NCBI GenBank assembly: GCA_027486935.1
Contig: JAIXOF010000052.1
Span: 25,436 to 89,435, forward strand
Length of the DNA: 64,000 nt
Reading direction: 5' to 3'
From: Cyanobium sp. C1_MAG_00004
GTDB taxonomy: Bacteria > Cyanobacteriota > Cyanobacteriia > PCC-6307 > Cyanobiaceae
The notes under the pieces are model-generated. The model searched no databases, was not told the origin of the DNA, and saw only the letters and a list, made by a program, of their open reading frames with translations. A program made the position numbers and the translations under genes. The number at the start of each line of letters is the position of its first letter. Position 1 is the first letter of the stretch. This document shows positions 20,013 through 28,134 of the stretch, piece after piece.

Positions 20013-20098
20013 GCCAGCCCCCTGGGTTGGGAGCATGCTAGGTGGGATCGCCTTGGTCGCATGGTGCGCCTGCTTACCCTTTGGGCTGCGCCGTGGCC

Positions 20099-21283
20099 AT
20101 GAACGCGTTGTCCCTGGCATCCCAACCAGAACCCCACGAGGCGGGGTACTCGCGTCAGCGGGCCTGGGTTGAGGTCGACACCGACGCGATCGCCCGCAAC
20201 GCCGCAACCCTGGCCACCGGACTGGCCCCTGGGTGCCAGCTGATGGCCGTGGTCAAGGCCGACGGCTATGGCCATGGGGCGGTGCCTGTGGCCCGGGCTG
20301 CGCTGGCCGGGGGAGCCAGCAGCTTCGGGGTCGCCACCCTGGCCGAGGGTGTGCAGCTGCGTCGCGCCGGCATCACCGCCCCGGTGCTGGTGCTGGGCAA
20401 CCTGATTCACCCCGACGAGCTGCGCAGCTGCCTGCGCTGGCAACTGATGCCGACCCTCAGCGGCATGCGCGAGGCTCTGCTGTGCCAGAACCTGGCTGCC
20501 GCTGCCGGCCGCCCGATCGGTGTCCATCTAAAGCTGGACACCGGCATGACCCGCCTGGGCGTTGATTGGCAGGAGGGCCCGCGCCTGGTGGCCGCGATCG
20601 CTGAGCTGGCCGACGTGCAGCTGCTGGGCGTGTATTCCCACCTGGCCAATGCCGATGCCGCGCCGGCCGACGACGACAGCATCACCCCCTGCCAGGTGCA
20701 GCGGTTCGCCTCGGTGCTGGCCGCCCTGAGGCAGCAGCAGCTGGACGCCGGTTGCCGCCACCTGGCCAACTCGGCCGCCACCCTGCGGGGCCCCGACTTT
20801 CACTACGACATGGTGCGGGTCGGCCTGGCCCTCTATGGCCACAGTCCGGCCCTGCACCTGGCTGCAGCATCAGCGCTGCAGCCGGCGATGCAACTGCGGG
20901 CACGGGTGAGCCTGATCCGCTCGGTGCCGGCGGGCATCGGGGTCAGCTATGGCCACCGGTTCAGGACCAGCCGTCCCAGCCGCCTGGCCGTGGTCAGCAT
21001 CGGCTACGCCGATGGGGTGCCCCGGCAACTGTCGGGACAGATTGCCGTGCTGCATCGGGGACGGCGCCTGCCCCAGGTGGGGGCGATCACCATGGACCAG
21101 CTGGTGCTCGATGCCACCGATGCCCCTGATCTTGACGTGGGCGAGGTGGTGACCCTGCTCGGACAGGATGGCGACCAGCAGATCACACCGGCTGACTGGA
21201 GTCAGCGCTGTCAGACGATCCCCTGGGAGATCCTGTGCGGCTTTAAGCACCGGCTGCCGCGTCTACCCCTGGGTGCCCATTGA
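20099..21283 (+). CDS. alr: Alanine racemase
   Basis: A PLP enzyme that makes D-alanine for peptidoglycan. The PLP lysine is in AVVKADGYGHGA near residue 53 and the second catalytic base (tyrosine) is in GVSYGHRFRT near residue 284. The N-terminal segment RAWVEVDTDAIARNA is typical. The ATG at 20099 gives 394 residues, the normal family length. It is divergent from the HNH gene and is followed by tRNA-Ser after 35 bases. Confidence 0.95.
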   Translation: MNALSLASQPEPHEAGYSRQRAWVEVDTDAIARNAATLATGLAPGCQLMAVVKADGYGHGAVPVARAALAGGASSFGVATLAEGVQLRRAGITAPVLVLGNLIHPDELRSCLRWQLMPTLSGMREALLCQNLAAAAGRPIGVHLKLDTGMTRLGVDWQEGPRLVAAIAELADVQLLGVYSHLANADAAPADDDSITPCQVQRFASVLAALRQQQLDAGCRHLANSAATLRGPDFHYDMVRVGLALYGHSPALHLAAASALQPAMQLRARVSLIRSVPAGIGVSYGHRFRTSRPSRLAVVSIGYADGVPRQLSGQIAVLHRGRRLPQVGAITMDQLVLDATDAPDLDVGEVVTLLGQDGDQQITPADWSQRCQTIPWEILCGFKHRLPRLPLGAH

Positions 21284-21318
21284 GCCGCCGGCTCACTGAT
21301 AAGCTCAGTCAGCCCCCT

Positions 21319-21407
21319 GGAGAGGTGGCTGAGTGGTTGAAAGCGGCTCCCTGCTAAGGAGTTACAGGAGGCAACTTCTGTCGAGGGTTCGAATCCCTCC
21401 CTCTCCG
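21319..21407 (+). tRNA. tRNA-Ser (anticodon GCT)
   Basis: An 89-base tRNA with the long variable arm of a class II tRNA. The acceptor stem GGAGAGG pairs with CCTCTCC, the anticodon stem-loop is CTCCCTGCTAAGGAG with anticodon GCT, and the T-arm is GGGTTCGAATCCC. The discriminator base is G, as expected for serine, and CCA is not encoded. Confidence 0.95.
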
Positions 21408-21482
21408 TTTGAACCTGACATCTGGAGTTGCGTTGCAGGCCCGTCTTCGCTTGTGACGACGGCCTGCAACAGCCTTGCAGCG

Positions 21483-21803
21483 ATGAAGTGTGTGCCGCTC
21501 GCCATTCTGATGCTGGCAGTGGTCGGCGCCGCCCACGCCAGTCCGGCCCCATCGCCCTGCCCCGGGGAGACCACGGTCGACATGCGTGCCTGCGCTGCAC
21601 GATCCCTGAACCAATCCAACGCGCAGTTACTGCGCAAACTACCCAGAACGGTGTTTCTGCAATGGCAGGAGGCGACCCGGGAGGCCTGTGCCAGGGCTTA
21701 CACCGACAACCAGGGTGGAACCCTCTATCCGCAACTGCTGATCAGCTGCGATGACCAGCTCAACCGGGCACTGCTGAAGCAATTCCAACCGCTGGTCCCT
21801 TGA
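21483..21803 (+). CDS. Secreted LprI-like (DUF1311) protein
   Basis: A 106-residue protein with a clear signal peptide (KCVPLAILMLAVVGAAHA), so it is exported to the periplasm. The mature part has the spacing of the LprI/DUF1311 family: an early cysteine (SPCPGE), a TTVDMRACAARSLNQSNAQL segment, a central W-Q-E-A-T-R-E-A-C, then GGTLYPQLLISCDDQL. LprI-type proteins have been described as lysozyme inhibitors, but most family members are uncharacterised and that function is not assumed here. Its last 44 bases overlap the 3' end of the convergent LysR-like gene. Confidence 0.65.
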   Translation: MKCVPLAILMLAVVGAAHASPAPSPCPGETTVDMRACAARSLNQSNAQLLRKLPRTVFLQWQEATREACARAYTDNQGGTLYPQLLISCDDQLNRALLKQFQPLVP

Positions 21804-22692
21804 AACCAGATGCGGGCGTCGCCAGAACCGAGGCCGAACGGACGTAGGGATTGAGCAACTGCACGTCATGGCGTCCACGCGCCAGGACGGCCAACCGCTG
21901 TTGCATTGCAACGACCAGTTCACGGGTGCGGACATGGTCCGCATAGTCGCGGCGAACCATCAGCACATCCCCGACCTGCAGTGGCAGCTTCAGTGGCAGA
22001 ACAACCCAGTCAGGACCGTAGAGCCCCAAGCTCAGGGGCGTGGCGATGCCCACCAGCAGATCTTCAATGGCTGGATCAGGGCGTCGCTGAGTCGCCGCCC
22101 CGCCCAAGCCCAGCTTGGTCAGCATGGCCTGAAACATCGGAAAGGCGTGGGCCGGCAGCGGCAACAGCGGGTAGGCGCTGACGTCGCTGTAGCGCAGCGC
22201 AGACACGCTGAGCAGGGGGTGCCCCACTTTCACCACCAGGTGTGACGGCATCGTGCACAACGGCAGGGCACACAGCTCGGGATCGATGGGTTGATCCGGC
22301 GAGGAGCACAACCAGGCATCCAGAATGCGGTTCTTGAGCAGGGTCAATGGCTGCTCGTAGTCCAGGTAATTAAGATTGCCCACCCCCCAGAGCTGCAGAG
22401 CCAGATCGGCACAACGGTCGGCCAACCAGTGCTGGGCATCCAGACGCAACGTGCGCTGACACGACCACCGATAGGACTGGTGAACCCGCCGCTCGGCGTT
22501 CAGCAACGTGTCATCACCGCTGACATGCCACTCGGCTGACTGCTTGAAAAACGTGACAGCAAACAGGTCCTGGCACGCTCTGGCATGGCGACTGATCGTG
22601 GACTGATTGCAGCGCAGCACCTCTGCAGCCCTTGCACCGGTTCTTAACCAGAACAGGTGATCCAAGGCGGCGAGGCATTCAACCGAAACCAC
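21760..22692 (-). CDS. LysR-like transcriptional regulator (copy 1)
   Basis: A 310-residue DNA-binding protein, clearly paralogous to the gene just upstream at 22781-23698. The N-terminal helix-turn-helix (AAEVLRCNQSTISRHARACQ, about residues 22-41) fits the LysR pattern loosely, and the C-terminal two-thirds look like the LysR effector-binding fold. Shared landmarks with copy 2 are ALDxLxWL, NQSTISR/SQATVSR, ILDAWL/VVDAWL, GHPLL, and VGxxTPLS. It appears to be the last gene of a minus-strand group with the other regulator and a serine hydrolase. Target and effector are unknown. Its 3' end overlaps the convergent LprI-like gene. Confidence 0.75.
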   Translation of the reverse strand: MVSVECLAALDHLFWLRTGARAAEVLRCNQSTISRHARACQDLFAVTFFKQSAEWHVSGDDTLLNAERRVHQSYRWSCQRTLRLDAQHWLADRCADLALQLWGVGNLNYLDYEQPLTLLKNRILDAWLCSSPDQPIDPELCALPLCTMPSHLVVKVGHPLLSVSALRYSDVSAYPLLPLPAHAFPMFQAMLTKLGLGGAATQRRPDPAIEDLLVGIATPLSLGLYGPDWVVLPLKLPLQVGDVLMVRRDYADHVRTRELVVAMQQRLAVLARGRHDVQLLNPYVRSASVLATPASGFKGPAVGIASAVPG

Positions 22693-22780
22693 AAACAGCC
22701 AACTACACCCGTCCTGAATTATTCACGAAGGCCACCATTCGAGACAAGCGAGCGCAGAACGCCTGAAGAAATCTTGCGCA

Positions 22781-23698
22781 TTATTCACTTTTTGCATGAT
22801 CTCCGCAGGCAGGCCTGGGCTCTGCAAGGGACACCGGAACGATCTCCCCGTTCATTCGCGCCAGTCGAGCGACCCTCGCCCGCAGATGATCCAGCAGTTG
22901 CTGCAGGCGGGGACTGGCGCCAAGGGCCCGGCGGAACACCAGCGCATCGCCCGAGGCAAAGGGAAGCTGCAGCGGCAGTCGGCACAGCGCGCCGCCACTG
23001 ATCTGCATGCTCAGGGGCGTGCCATAGCCAACGACAAGCTCCACCTCTGCCTTCCCCTCCCAGAGGTCGCGGCGGTACCGGGTCATGCGAACGCCGTCAT
23101 TCCACAGGCCGATCGCCTGAAGTGCCTGTTCAACCAGCGGATAGGAACCCGTGGGTAAAGCCAGGGTTGGAAATTGGGCGATGTCGTCGTAGGTGAGGCT
23201 CTGCCGCTCCAGCAGAGGATGCCCCGCTGCACAGGTGAAGAAGACCGGCATCCGTGACAGCGGGACCGCCGTCAGATCCGGTTGATCGGCGGTCGGCAGA
23301 TCGGGCAGTCCGGCGAGCCAGGCGTCGACGACCCCGTCCTGCAGCAACTGAAAGTTGCGACGGACGCCGACGATGTTGGAACGCCCCAGCAACCAGCCCG
23401 GCGGCAGGGTGTTGCACAGGGTTGGCGCGCTCCAGTAGGTGGCCTCAAGCCGCAATGGACGGCGCCAGGCCAGGCGGGCCTGCTGGTGCACGTCGCGCTC
23501 GAGTTGCAGCAACGTCTGATCTCCGATCAGATCCAGCTCGCCGTTCTGACGCTCGAGCTGCAGACCAAAGGTCTTCAGCACCTTGCGGCAGCTGCGACTG
23601 ACCGTGGCTTGACTGATGTCATAGCGCCTGGCCACCTCCTCGCCCGCGCCAAGCCACTGCAGCCCATCGAGGGCCGTCAACTGGTCGAGCTCAACCAT
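22781..23698 (-). CDS. LysR-like transcriptional regulator (copy 2)
   Basis: A 305-residue paralogue of the neighbouring regulator. The helix-turn-helix is EEVARRYDISQATVSRSCRKV at about residues 20-40. The effector domain has VVDAWLAGLPDLP, FFTCAAGHPLLE and VVGYGTPLSMQ. The ATG at 23698 is chosen because the longer open frame to 23827 would run into the serine hydrolase gene; with this start the overlap is eight bases, consistent with translational coupling. Both regulators lack the typical LysR N-terminal consensus, which suggests a lineage-specific branch. Confidence 0.75.
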   Translation of the reverse strand: MVELDQLTALDGLQWLGAGEEVARRYDISQATVSRSCRKVLKTFGLQLERQNGELDLIGDQTLLQLERDVHQQARLAWRRPLRLEATYWSAPTLCNTLPPGWLLGRSNIVGVRRNFQLLQDGVVDAWLAGLPDLPTADQPDLTAVPLSRMPVFFTCAAGHPLLERQSLTYDDIAQFPTLALPTGSYPLVEQALQAIGLWNDGVRMTRYRRDLWEGKAEVELVVGYGTPLSMQISGGALCRLPLQLPFASGDALVFRRALGASPRLQQLLDHLRARVARLARMNGEIVPVSLAEPRPACGDHAKSE

Positions 23699-24623
23699 CG
23701 CAACGAGCGGCCAGCAGATGGCGTGCGATCTCGGGCAGCAGTTCCCCATCACGGGCACAGGCAGCTCCCTCGGCAAAAACAACCAGCAGGGTCGGCGGCA
23801 GGTCCTCGCCCTCGATGTAAGCCGCATCGTGGCGCGCCTGGCTCATCCAACCCGCCTTGCTCCAGCACTGGGCATCGGCGGGCAAGCCGGCACCCAGAAA
23901 ACCATCGACCTGGTTTTCGGGATCGGCGGCCCGCTGCTGGAGATCGAGGCTGCGATACAGCAACGGACGCATGCGGGCACAGGCCGGCGGCGACACCAGA
24001 GCCGAGGCGATCACGCCCTGCAGCAAGCGGGCCACGCCGTTCGCACTGAGCCGGTTGCGGTTGCCGTTATCGGCGCCATAGAACACCCGTTCACGGCCGT
24101 AGGGACCGTCATCCCAGGTCTTCTGGCAGGCGTTCCAACCGTCCAGTTCCGGCCAGGCCAGACCGGCAAGCCACTGGTTGACCAGCTGGCGCTGCTGGGT
24201 CCAGGTCTCCATCGCGGCAGGCGCGAGCTCAGGGCCACAGGTGGTGCCGCTGAGCCGATCCACCACGTAGGCGGTGGCGTTGTTGCTGGAGTCCTGGATC
24301 ATGGCCGCCAGGGCACGACGCAACTCCGGCGCGTCCTGCAGCAGGTCCTGCTGCAACCAGGCTTCGGCGGCAATCAGGTAAACGAGCTTGACGACGCTGG
24401 CCGGGTACCGCAATTGATCCCCCCGCCAGGTGGCGCCAGGGCAGGGCAAGGACCAGTAGGCCTCGGGGGCCAGCTGAGCCGCCCGATCGAGCTGAGACTG
24501 CGGGAAACGAACCCAGGTGATCGACAGCTGATCCGACAGGCCGGGGCGGCCGTCCTGCTCGAGGGCACGCACCAGATCCACCAGGCACTGGCCCATGGCC
24601 GGATCTGGGCTGTAGAACGCCAT
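23691..24623 (-). CDS. Serine hydrolase, class A beta-lactamase-like
   Basis: A 310-residue protein with the motif set of penicillin-recognising serine hydrolases. The nucleophile motif SVVK is in YPASVVKLVYLIA near residue 72, the second motif is SSNNAT (S-x-N) near residue 107, and a KAG in SKAGWM near residue 262 replaces the KTG triad. I see no clear signal peptide with the ATG at 24623. Cyanobacterial members of this group are often cell-wall-related hydrolases rather than antibiotic resistance enzymes. It is divergent from an NlpC/P60 peptidase and overlaps the downstream regulator gene by eight bases. Confidence 0.75.
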   Translation of the reverse strand: MAFYSPDPAMGQCLVDLVRALEQDGRPGLSDQLSITWVRFPQSQLDRAAQLAPEAYWSLPCPGATWRGDQLRYPASVVKLVYLIAAEAWLQQDLLQDAPELRRALAAMIQDSSNNATAYVVDRLSGTTCGPELAPAAMETWTQQRQLVNQWLAGLAWPELDGWNACQKTWDDGPYGRERVFYGADNGNRNRLSANGVARLLQGVIASALVSPPACARMRPLLYRSLDLQQRAADPENQVDGFLGAGLPADAQCWSKAGWMSQARHDAAYIEGEDLPPTLLVVFAEGAACARDGELLPEIARHLLAARCDG

Positions 24624-24658
24624 CACTGCCGGCGGTTGTTGCGGTGAATTTAGGGAGC

Positions 24659-25384
24659 ATGGCGGCACCGGACCTGCTGCAGACCGGCACGATCTGGCGG
24701 TTGCTGACCGCCGTGAACGGCTACAGCCGCCCCCGGGGCGACGGTCTGGCCACCCAGGCCTGGGCTGGACGGCACCTGCGGGTGCTCGAGCCACCGTCCC
24801 CGGGAGCCGGTGGACGGCTGCGGGCACGCCTGCTCGAGGATGGCTACCCCTGCTGGCTGGAGCCGGCGGCGCTGCTAGGGGCAGCGGTGGCGGTTCCGGC
24901 GCCACAACCCGCACTGCTCAGTGGCGCAGCAATCCAACGGCGCCTGCCGGCGGTGCTGGCGTTTGCCGAAGCAGCCCGGCAGCAGGCCAATGCCTACCTG
25001 TGGGGCGGCAGCCTCGGCCCCGATTACGACTGCTCGGGGTTGGTGCAACGGGCCTTTGCCAACGCCGGGATCTGGATCCCCCGGGACGCCTATCTGCAGG
25101 AACGGTTCTGCCAGCCCGTCGCGGTGCGCCCTGGGGTCCTGCACGCCTTGCTGCCCGGGGACCTGATCTTCTTTGGCACGCCCCAGCGCTGCACCCATGT
25201 GGGCCTGCACCTGGGCGGCGGGCGCTACCTGCACAGCTCGGGGCGTGAGCACGGCCGCGATGGCCTGGGGATCGACGATCTGGCGCCCCACAACCCCCAC
25301 CCGGTGGCCCGGCACTACCGCAGCCAGCTGCGGGGCGCGGGCCGGGTGATGCGCTGCCATGACGGCAGCCCCTTGCCCGCCTAG
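24659..25384 (+). CDS. NlpC/P60 family peptidase
   Basis: A 241-residue cysteine peptidase of the NlpC/P60 family, expected to cut peptidoglycan stem peptides. The catalytic cysteine is in YDCSGLVQRAF near residue 124 and the histidine in CTHVGLHLGGGRYLHSS near residue 178. The first 80 residues resemble a bacterial SH3-like domain. No signal peptide is obvious. ATG 24659 and GTG 24644 are both possible starts; I use the ATG. It is divergent from the serine hydrolase (35 bases apart), and the glycosyltransferase gene follows at 25395. Confidence 0.85.
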   Translation: MAAPDLLQTGTIWRLLTAVNGYSRPRGDGLATQAWAGRHLRVLEPPSPGAGGRLRARLLEDGYPCWLEPAALLGAAVAVPAPQPALLSGAAIQRRLPAVLAFAEAARQQANAYLWGGSLGPDYDCSGLVQRAFANAGIWIPRDAYLQERFCQPVAVRPGVLHALLPGDLIFFGTPQRCTHVGLHLGGGRYLHSSGREHGRDGLGIDDLAPHNPHPVARHYRSQLRGAGRVMRCHDGSPLPA

Positions 25385-25394
25385 GGTCGCCGCC

Positions 25395-26357
25395 ATGCAA
25401 GCCGAGATCGCCCTTTCTGTCGTTGTGCCGCTGTTCAACGAGGCGGAGAGCCTGGCGTCACTGGTGCAACAGCTGCTGTCCGCCCTGCGGCCGCTCAACC
25501 TGCCTTTTGAACTGGTGCTGGTGGACGACGGCTCCCGCGACGGCACCTGCGAGGCGTTGCAGCGGCTTTCCGGCGAGATCCCAGAGCTGGTGGCCGTGCT
25601 GTTGCGGCGCAACTACGGACAGACCGCCGCCATGGCTGCTGGCTTTGATGCCAGCCGGGGGCAGGTGATCGTCACCCTGGATGGCGACCTGCAGAACGAC
25701 CCTGCCGACATTCCCCTGCTGCTCAGCAAACTGGCCGAGGGCTACGACTTGGTCAGCGGCTGGCGCCACCAGCGCCAGGACTCACGGCTCAGCCGCCTGG
25801 TGCCCAGCCTGCTGGCCAACCGGCTGATCGCCCGTGTCACCGGCGTGGCTCTCAACGATTACGGCTGCTCCCTTAAGGCCTACCGGCGCGAGGTGGTGGA
25901 GGACATGAACCTCTACGGCGAACTGCACCGGTTTCTGCCGGCGCTGGCCTTCATCGAGGGCGCCCGCATCGCCGAGGTCAGGGTGCAGCATCACCGGCGC
26001 CGGTTCGGGCGCAGCCACTACGGCATTGACCGCACCTTCCGGGTGCTGATGGATCTGCTGACGGTCTGGTTCATGAAGCGCTTTCTGACCCGACCGATGC
26101 ACGTGTTCGGGTTTGGGGGGCTGCTGGCCATGGCCGTCGGCGGCCTCATCGTGCTCTGGCTGATCGGTGAAAAGCTGCTGGGTGCCGACATCGGCGGCAG
26201 GCCGCTGCTGCTGATGGGGGTGCTCAGCCTGCTCACCGGGGTGCAGCTGTTCTGCTTCGGTCTATTGGCCGAACTGCAGATGCGCACCTATCACGAAAGC
26301 CAAAACCGCCCCATCTACCGGGTGCGGCAAATCGTGGGATACAGCTCTGAGAGCTGA
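25395..26357 (+). CDS. Family 2 glycosyltransferase with C-terminal membrane anchor
   Basis: A 320-residue GT-A glycosyltransferase of the GtrB/DPM1 type, which transfers sugar to a lipid carrier at the membrane. The nucleotide-sugar site is seen in SVVVPLFNEAESL near residue 8, LVDDGSRDGT near residue 42 and VTLDGDLQNDPAD near residue 92. Two hydrophobic helices near residues 233-258 and 268-292 are the usual membrane anchors. The start is ATG 25395; an in-frame ATG at 25359 would overlap the NlpC gene by 26 bases. Confidence 0.9.
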   Translation: MQAEIALSVVVPLFNEAESLASLVQQLLSALRPLNLPFELVLVDDGSRDGTCEALQRLSGEIPELVAVLLRRNYGQTAAMAAGFDASRGQVIVTLDGDLQNDPADIPLLLSKLAEGYDLVSGWRHQRQDSRLSRLVPSLLANRLIARVTGVALNDYGCSLKAYRREVVEDMNLYGELHRFLPALAFIEGARIAEVRVQHHRRRFGRSHYGIDRTFRVLMDLLTVWFMKRFLTRPMHVFGFGGLLAMAVGGLIVLWLIGEKLLGADIGGRPLLLMGVLSLLTGVQLFCFGLLAELQMRTYHESQNRPIYRVRQIVGYSSES

Positions 26358-26365
26358 GTGCCCAC

Positions 26366-26836
26366 CTAATCCCTTGGCGCCGCGTTGCGGGGCAACCGCC
26401 GACGGGCAGACGTCGATTGGCGACTACCGGCAGCAGCACTGGTGCGGTAGGGCTCGATCGCTGCAGCCGCCGCTCCCATCACCTTGAGGTCAGGATCACG
26501 CAAGGCACGCCGCAACAGGGGCAGCACCGAGCGATCTCTTGGGCCCGACAGCTGGGCCAAGGCCAGCAGTCGCTGGTCGGTGGGGCCATTGAGCTGGGCT
26601 CCCAGAGCCAGCAGTCGCTGCCGGCGGTTCAGCTGGATCAGGCCCCCACGGCTGGGAGCTGCGACAGGCGTGCGCCCAAGGAGCGAGGCCTGAGCACGCG
26701 GCTGTACCACCAGGGTGAGCGGGTCCTCAGCCGCTGACGCGGAGCCAGCCCGGGCGGGCCACAGCGGCCGGCGTCGACTCAGCAGCCAGAGCAGGATCGC
26801 CAGGATCGAGGCGCTGATTGCAACAGGTGTCTGCAT
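26366..26836 (-). CDS. Small membrane-anchored protein with a HEAT-like segment
   Basis: A 156-residue protein of unknown function. Residues 6-20 form one hydrophobic anchor (AISASILAILLWLLS) followed by arginines, so the rest is probably cytosolic. The region LLALAQLSGPRDRSVLPLLRRALRDPDLKVMGAAAAAIEPYR at about residues 90-131 has the helical-pair spacing of a single HEAT-like repeat. The C-terminus is basic. It is divergent from psaI with a 90-base shared upstream region, and it converges with the glycosyltransferase eight bases away. Confidence 0.6.
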   Translation of the reverse strand: MQTPVAISASILAILLWLLSRRRPLWPARAGSASAAEDPLTLVVQPRAQASLLGRTPVAAPSRGGLIQLNRRQRLLALGAQLNGPTDQRLLALAQLSGPRDRSVLPLLRRALRDPDLKVMGAAAAAIEPYRTSAAAGSRQSTSARRRLPRNAAPRD

Positions 26837-26926
26837 GGATTGAACTTTTATGTCGCCACCTGCAGGGCGGCAGGGACGCTCTGAATGAGCTCCGTACAGT
26901 ACGGCTGATTCCTATTGGCCTGTGCC

Positions 26927-27043
26927 ATGACTGGAGATTTTGCGGCCGCCTGGATGCCTTCGGTGTTTATTCCCCTGGTGGGAATCCTCGGTCCTGCCGT
27001 GGCCATGGCCCTTCTGTTCAACGTGATTGAAGCTCGCGACTGA
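26927..27043 (+). CDS. psaI: Photosystem I reaction center subunit VIII
   Basis: PsaI is a single-span PSI subunit that helps PsaL bind and trimers form. The gene has 38 codons and encodes [19 protein letters not shown] followed by one membrane helix and the end NVIEARD. psaL follows after 35 bases, the usual pairing. Confidence 0.95.
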   Translation: MTGDFAAAWMPSVFIPLVGILGPAVAMALLFNVIEARD

Positions 27044-27078
27044 GCGACCGGTTTCGTTACAGCCATTTCCCTGAACCC

Positions 27079-27570
27079 ATGACCGTCACACCCGTGGCCG
27101 ACCCGACTGTCGGCAACCTGGCAACACCCGTCAACAGCAGCTACTTCACGCGTGCTTTCCTGAACGCGCTGCCGGCCTACCGCCCCTCACTGTCCCCCAA
27201 TCGCCGGGGTCTTGAGGTGGGCATGGCGCACGGCTTCTTCCTCTACGGCCCCTTCGCCATCACCGGTCCCCTGCGGGCAACCGAGTACGCCAGCACCGCG
27301 GGCCTGCTGGCCGCCATCGGCCTGGTCTCGATCCTGACCGTCTGCCTGTCGATCTACGGCACTGCGGGCACCGGCCCGAACGTGCAGCCCGCTGACGCCA
27401 CAATCGACAACCCACCTGCCGACCTGTTCACCAAGGCAGGCTGGGCCGAGTTTGCCAGCGGCTTTTGGCTTGGTGGCTGCGGCGGTGCAGCCTTTGCCTG
27501 GTTCCTGGCCAGCACGGCTGTGGTGGCTCCGCTGGTGAAGATCGCCGGTGGCGTCTGGAGCGTTGGCTGA
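27079..27570 (+). CDS. psaL: Photosystem I reaction center subunit XI
   Basis: PsaL sits at the centre of cyanobacterial PSI trimers in the thylakoid membrane. The 163-residue protein has the conserved [21 protein letters not shown] near residue 35, [10 protein letters not shown] near residue 57, and three hydrophobic segments. psaI is immediately upstream. A 13-bp inverted repeat and an intrinsic terminator follow the stop. Confidence 0.97.
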   Translation: MTVTPVADPTVGNLATPVNSSYFTRAFLNALPAYRPSLSPNRRGLEVGMAHGFFLYGPFAITGPLRATEYASTAGLLAAIGLVSILTVCLSIYGTAGTGPNVQPADATIDNPPADLFTKAGWAEFASGFWLGGCGGAAFAWFLASTAVVAPLVKIAGGVWSVG

Positions 27571-27605
27571 ACGCTAACCGCTGAATGCGGCTCAACGAAC
27601 CGCGC

Positions 27606-27645
27606 TGAACCTTGCAGGTTTCTTTGCTGATGCCTGCAAGGTTCA
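27606..27645. repeat. Perfect 13-bp inverted repeat downstream of psaL
   Basis: Arms TGAACCTTGCAGG (27606-27618) and CCTGCAAGGTTCA (27633-27645) with a 14-base loop. There is no T-run after it; the true terminator follows 12 bases later. It could protect the 3' end of the psaI-psaL messenger. Confidence 0.75.
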
Positions 27646-27656
27646 CTTCACTTCAG

Positions 27657-27685
27657 AGCTCCGCCCTCAAGGCGGGGCTTTTTTA
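27657..27685 (+). terminator. Intrinsic terminator of psaI-psaL
   Basis: A nine-pair stem (AGCTCCGCC with GGCGGGGCT, one G-T pair), a five-base loop and a run of six T. It lies 86 bases after the psaL stop on the plus strand. Confidence 0.88.
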
Positions 27686-27744
27686 TTGGTCCCATGGGGC
27701 CCTTTACCAAGGCTTGTCCTGCCACCAGCGACCTGGTGAAGAAG

Positions 27745-27792
27745 GTTGAAGGACAGAAACGTTGAAGGACAGGAAGGTTGAAGGGCAGGAAG
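27745..27792. repeat. Tandem 16-bp repeat, three copies
   Basis: Copies GTTGAAGGACAGAAAC (27745-27760), GTTGAAGGACAGGAAG (27761-27776) and GTTGAAGGGCAGGAAG (27777-27792). The unit is not a multiple of three, which argues against coding. Confidence 0.9.
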
Positions 27793-28028
27793 GCGAATGG
27801 GTCCTGAATGGCGTCGAGACAAAGTATCGACACACCCGCGGGCAGCACAACGACCGCCCCATGGCTTGCGATGGTTGGTTGTCCAGGCTCTGCGGCGCAG
27901 ATCTCGATCGATCCGTCAATCAGCCGGACCGGATGCAGAACCACGCAGTCCCCTGGGACCCAGCAGGTGCGGTTGAGGAGAAGCAAACAAGCTCACACCC
28001 AGCTCGGTCAGATCATCGCCGGCTTGTC

Positions 28029-28053
28029 CATCCAAGCCTGTTCATCCAAGCCT
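28029..28053. repeat. 14-bp period direct repeat, two copies
   Basis: CATCCAAGCCT occurs at 28029-28039 and 28043-28053, with TGTT/TATT-like spacers. It lies directly before another tandem repeat. Confidence 0.75.
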
Positions 28054-28055
28054 AT

Positions 28056-28094
28056 TCATCACAACCGGTCATCACATCTAGTCATCACAGCTGG
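28056..28094. repeat. Tandem 13-bp repeat, three copies
   Basis: TCATCACA followed by five variable bases occurs at 28056, 28069 and 28082 (spacers ACCGG, TCTAG, GCTGG). The core is exact in all three copies. Confidence 0.85.
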
Positions 28095-28100
28095 CACTCA

Positions 28101-28134
28101 AAAGCTGCTGTTCGAAAGCTGCTATTCAAAAGCC
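28101..28134. repeat. Tandem 14-bp repeat, about 2.5 copies
   Basis: AAAGCTGCTGTTCG (28101-28114), AAAGCTGCTATTCA (28115-28128) and a partial third copy beginning AAAGCC at 28129. Confidence 0.8.
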
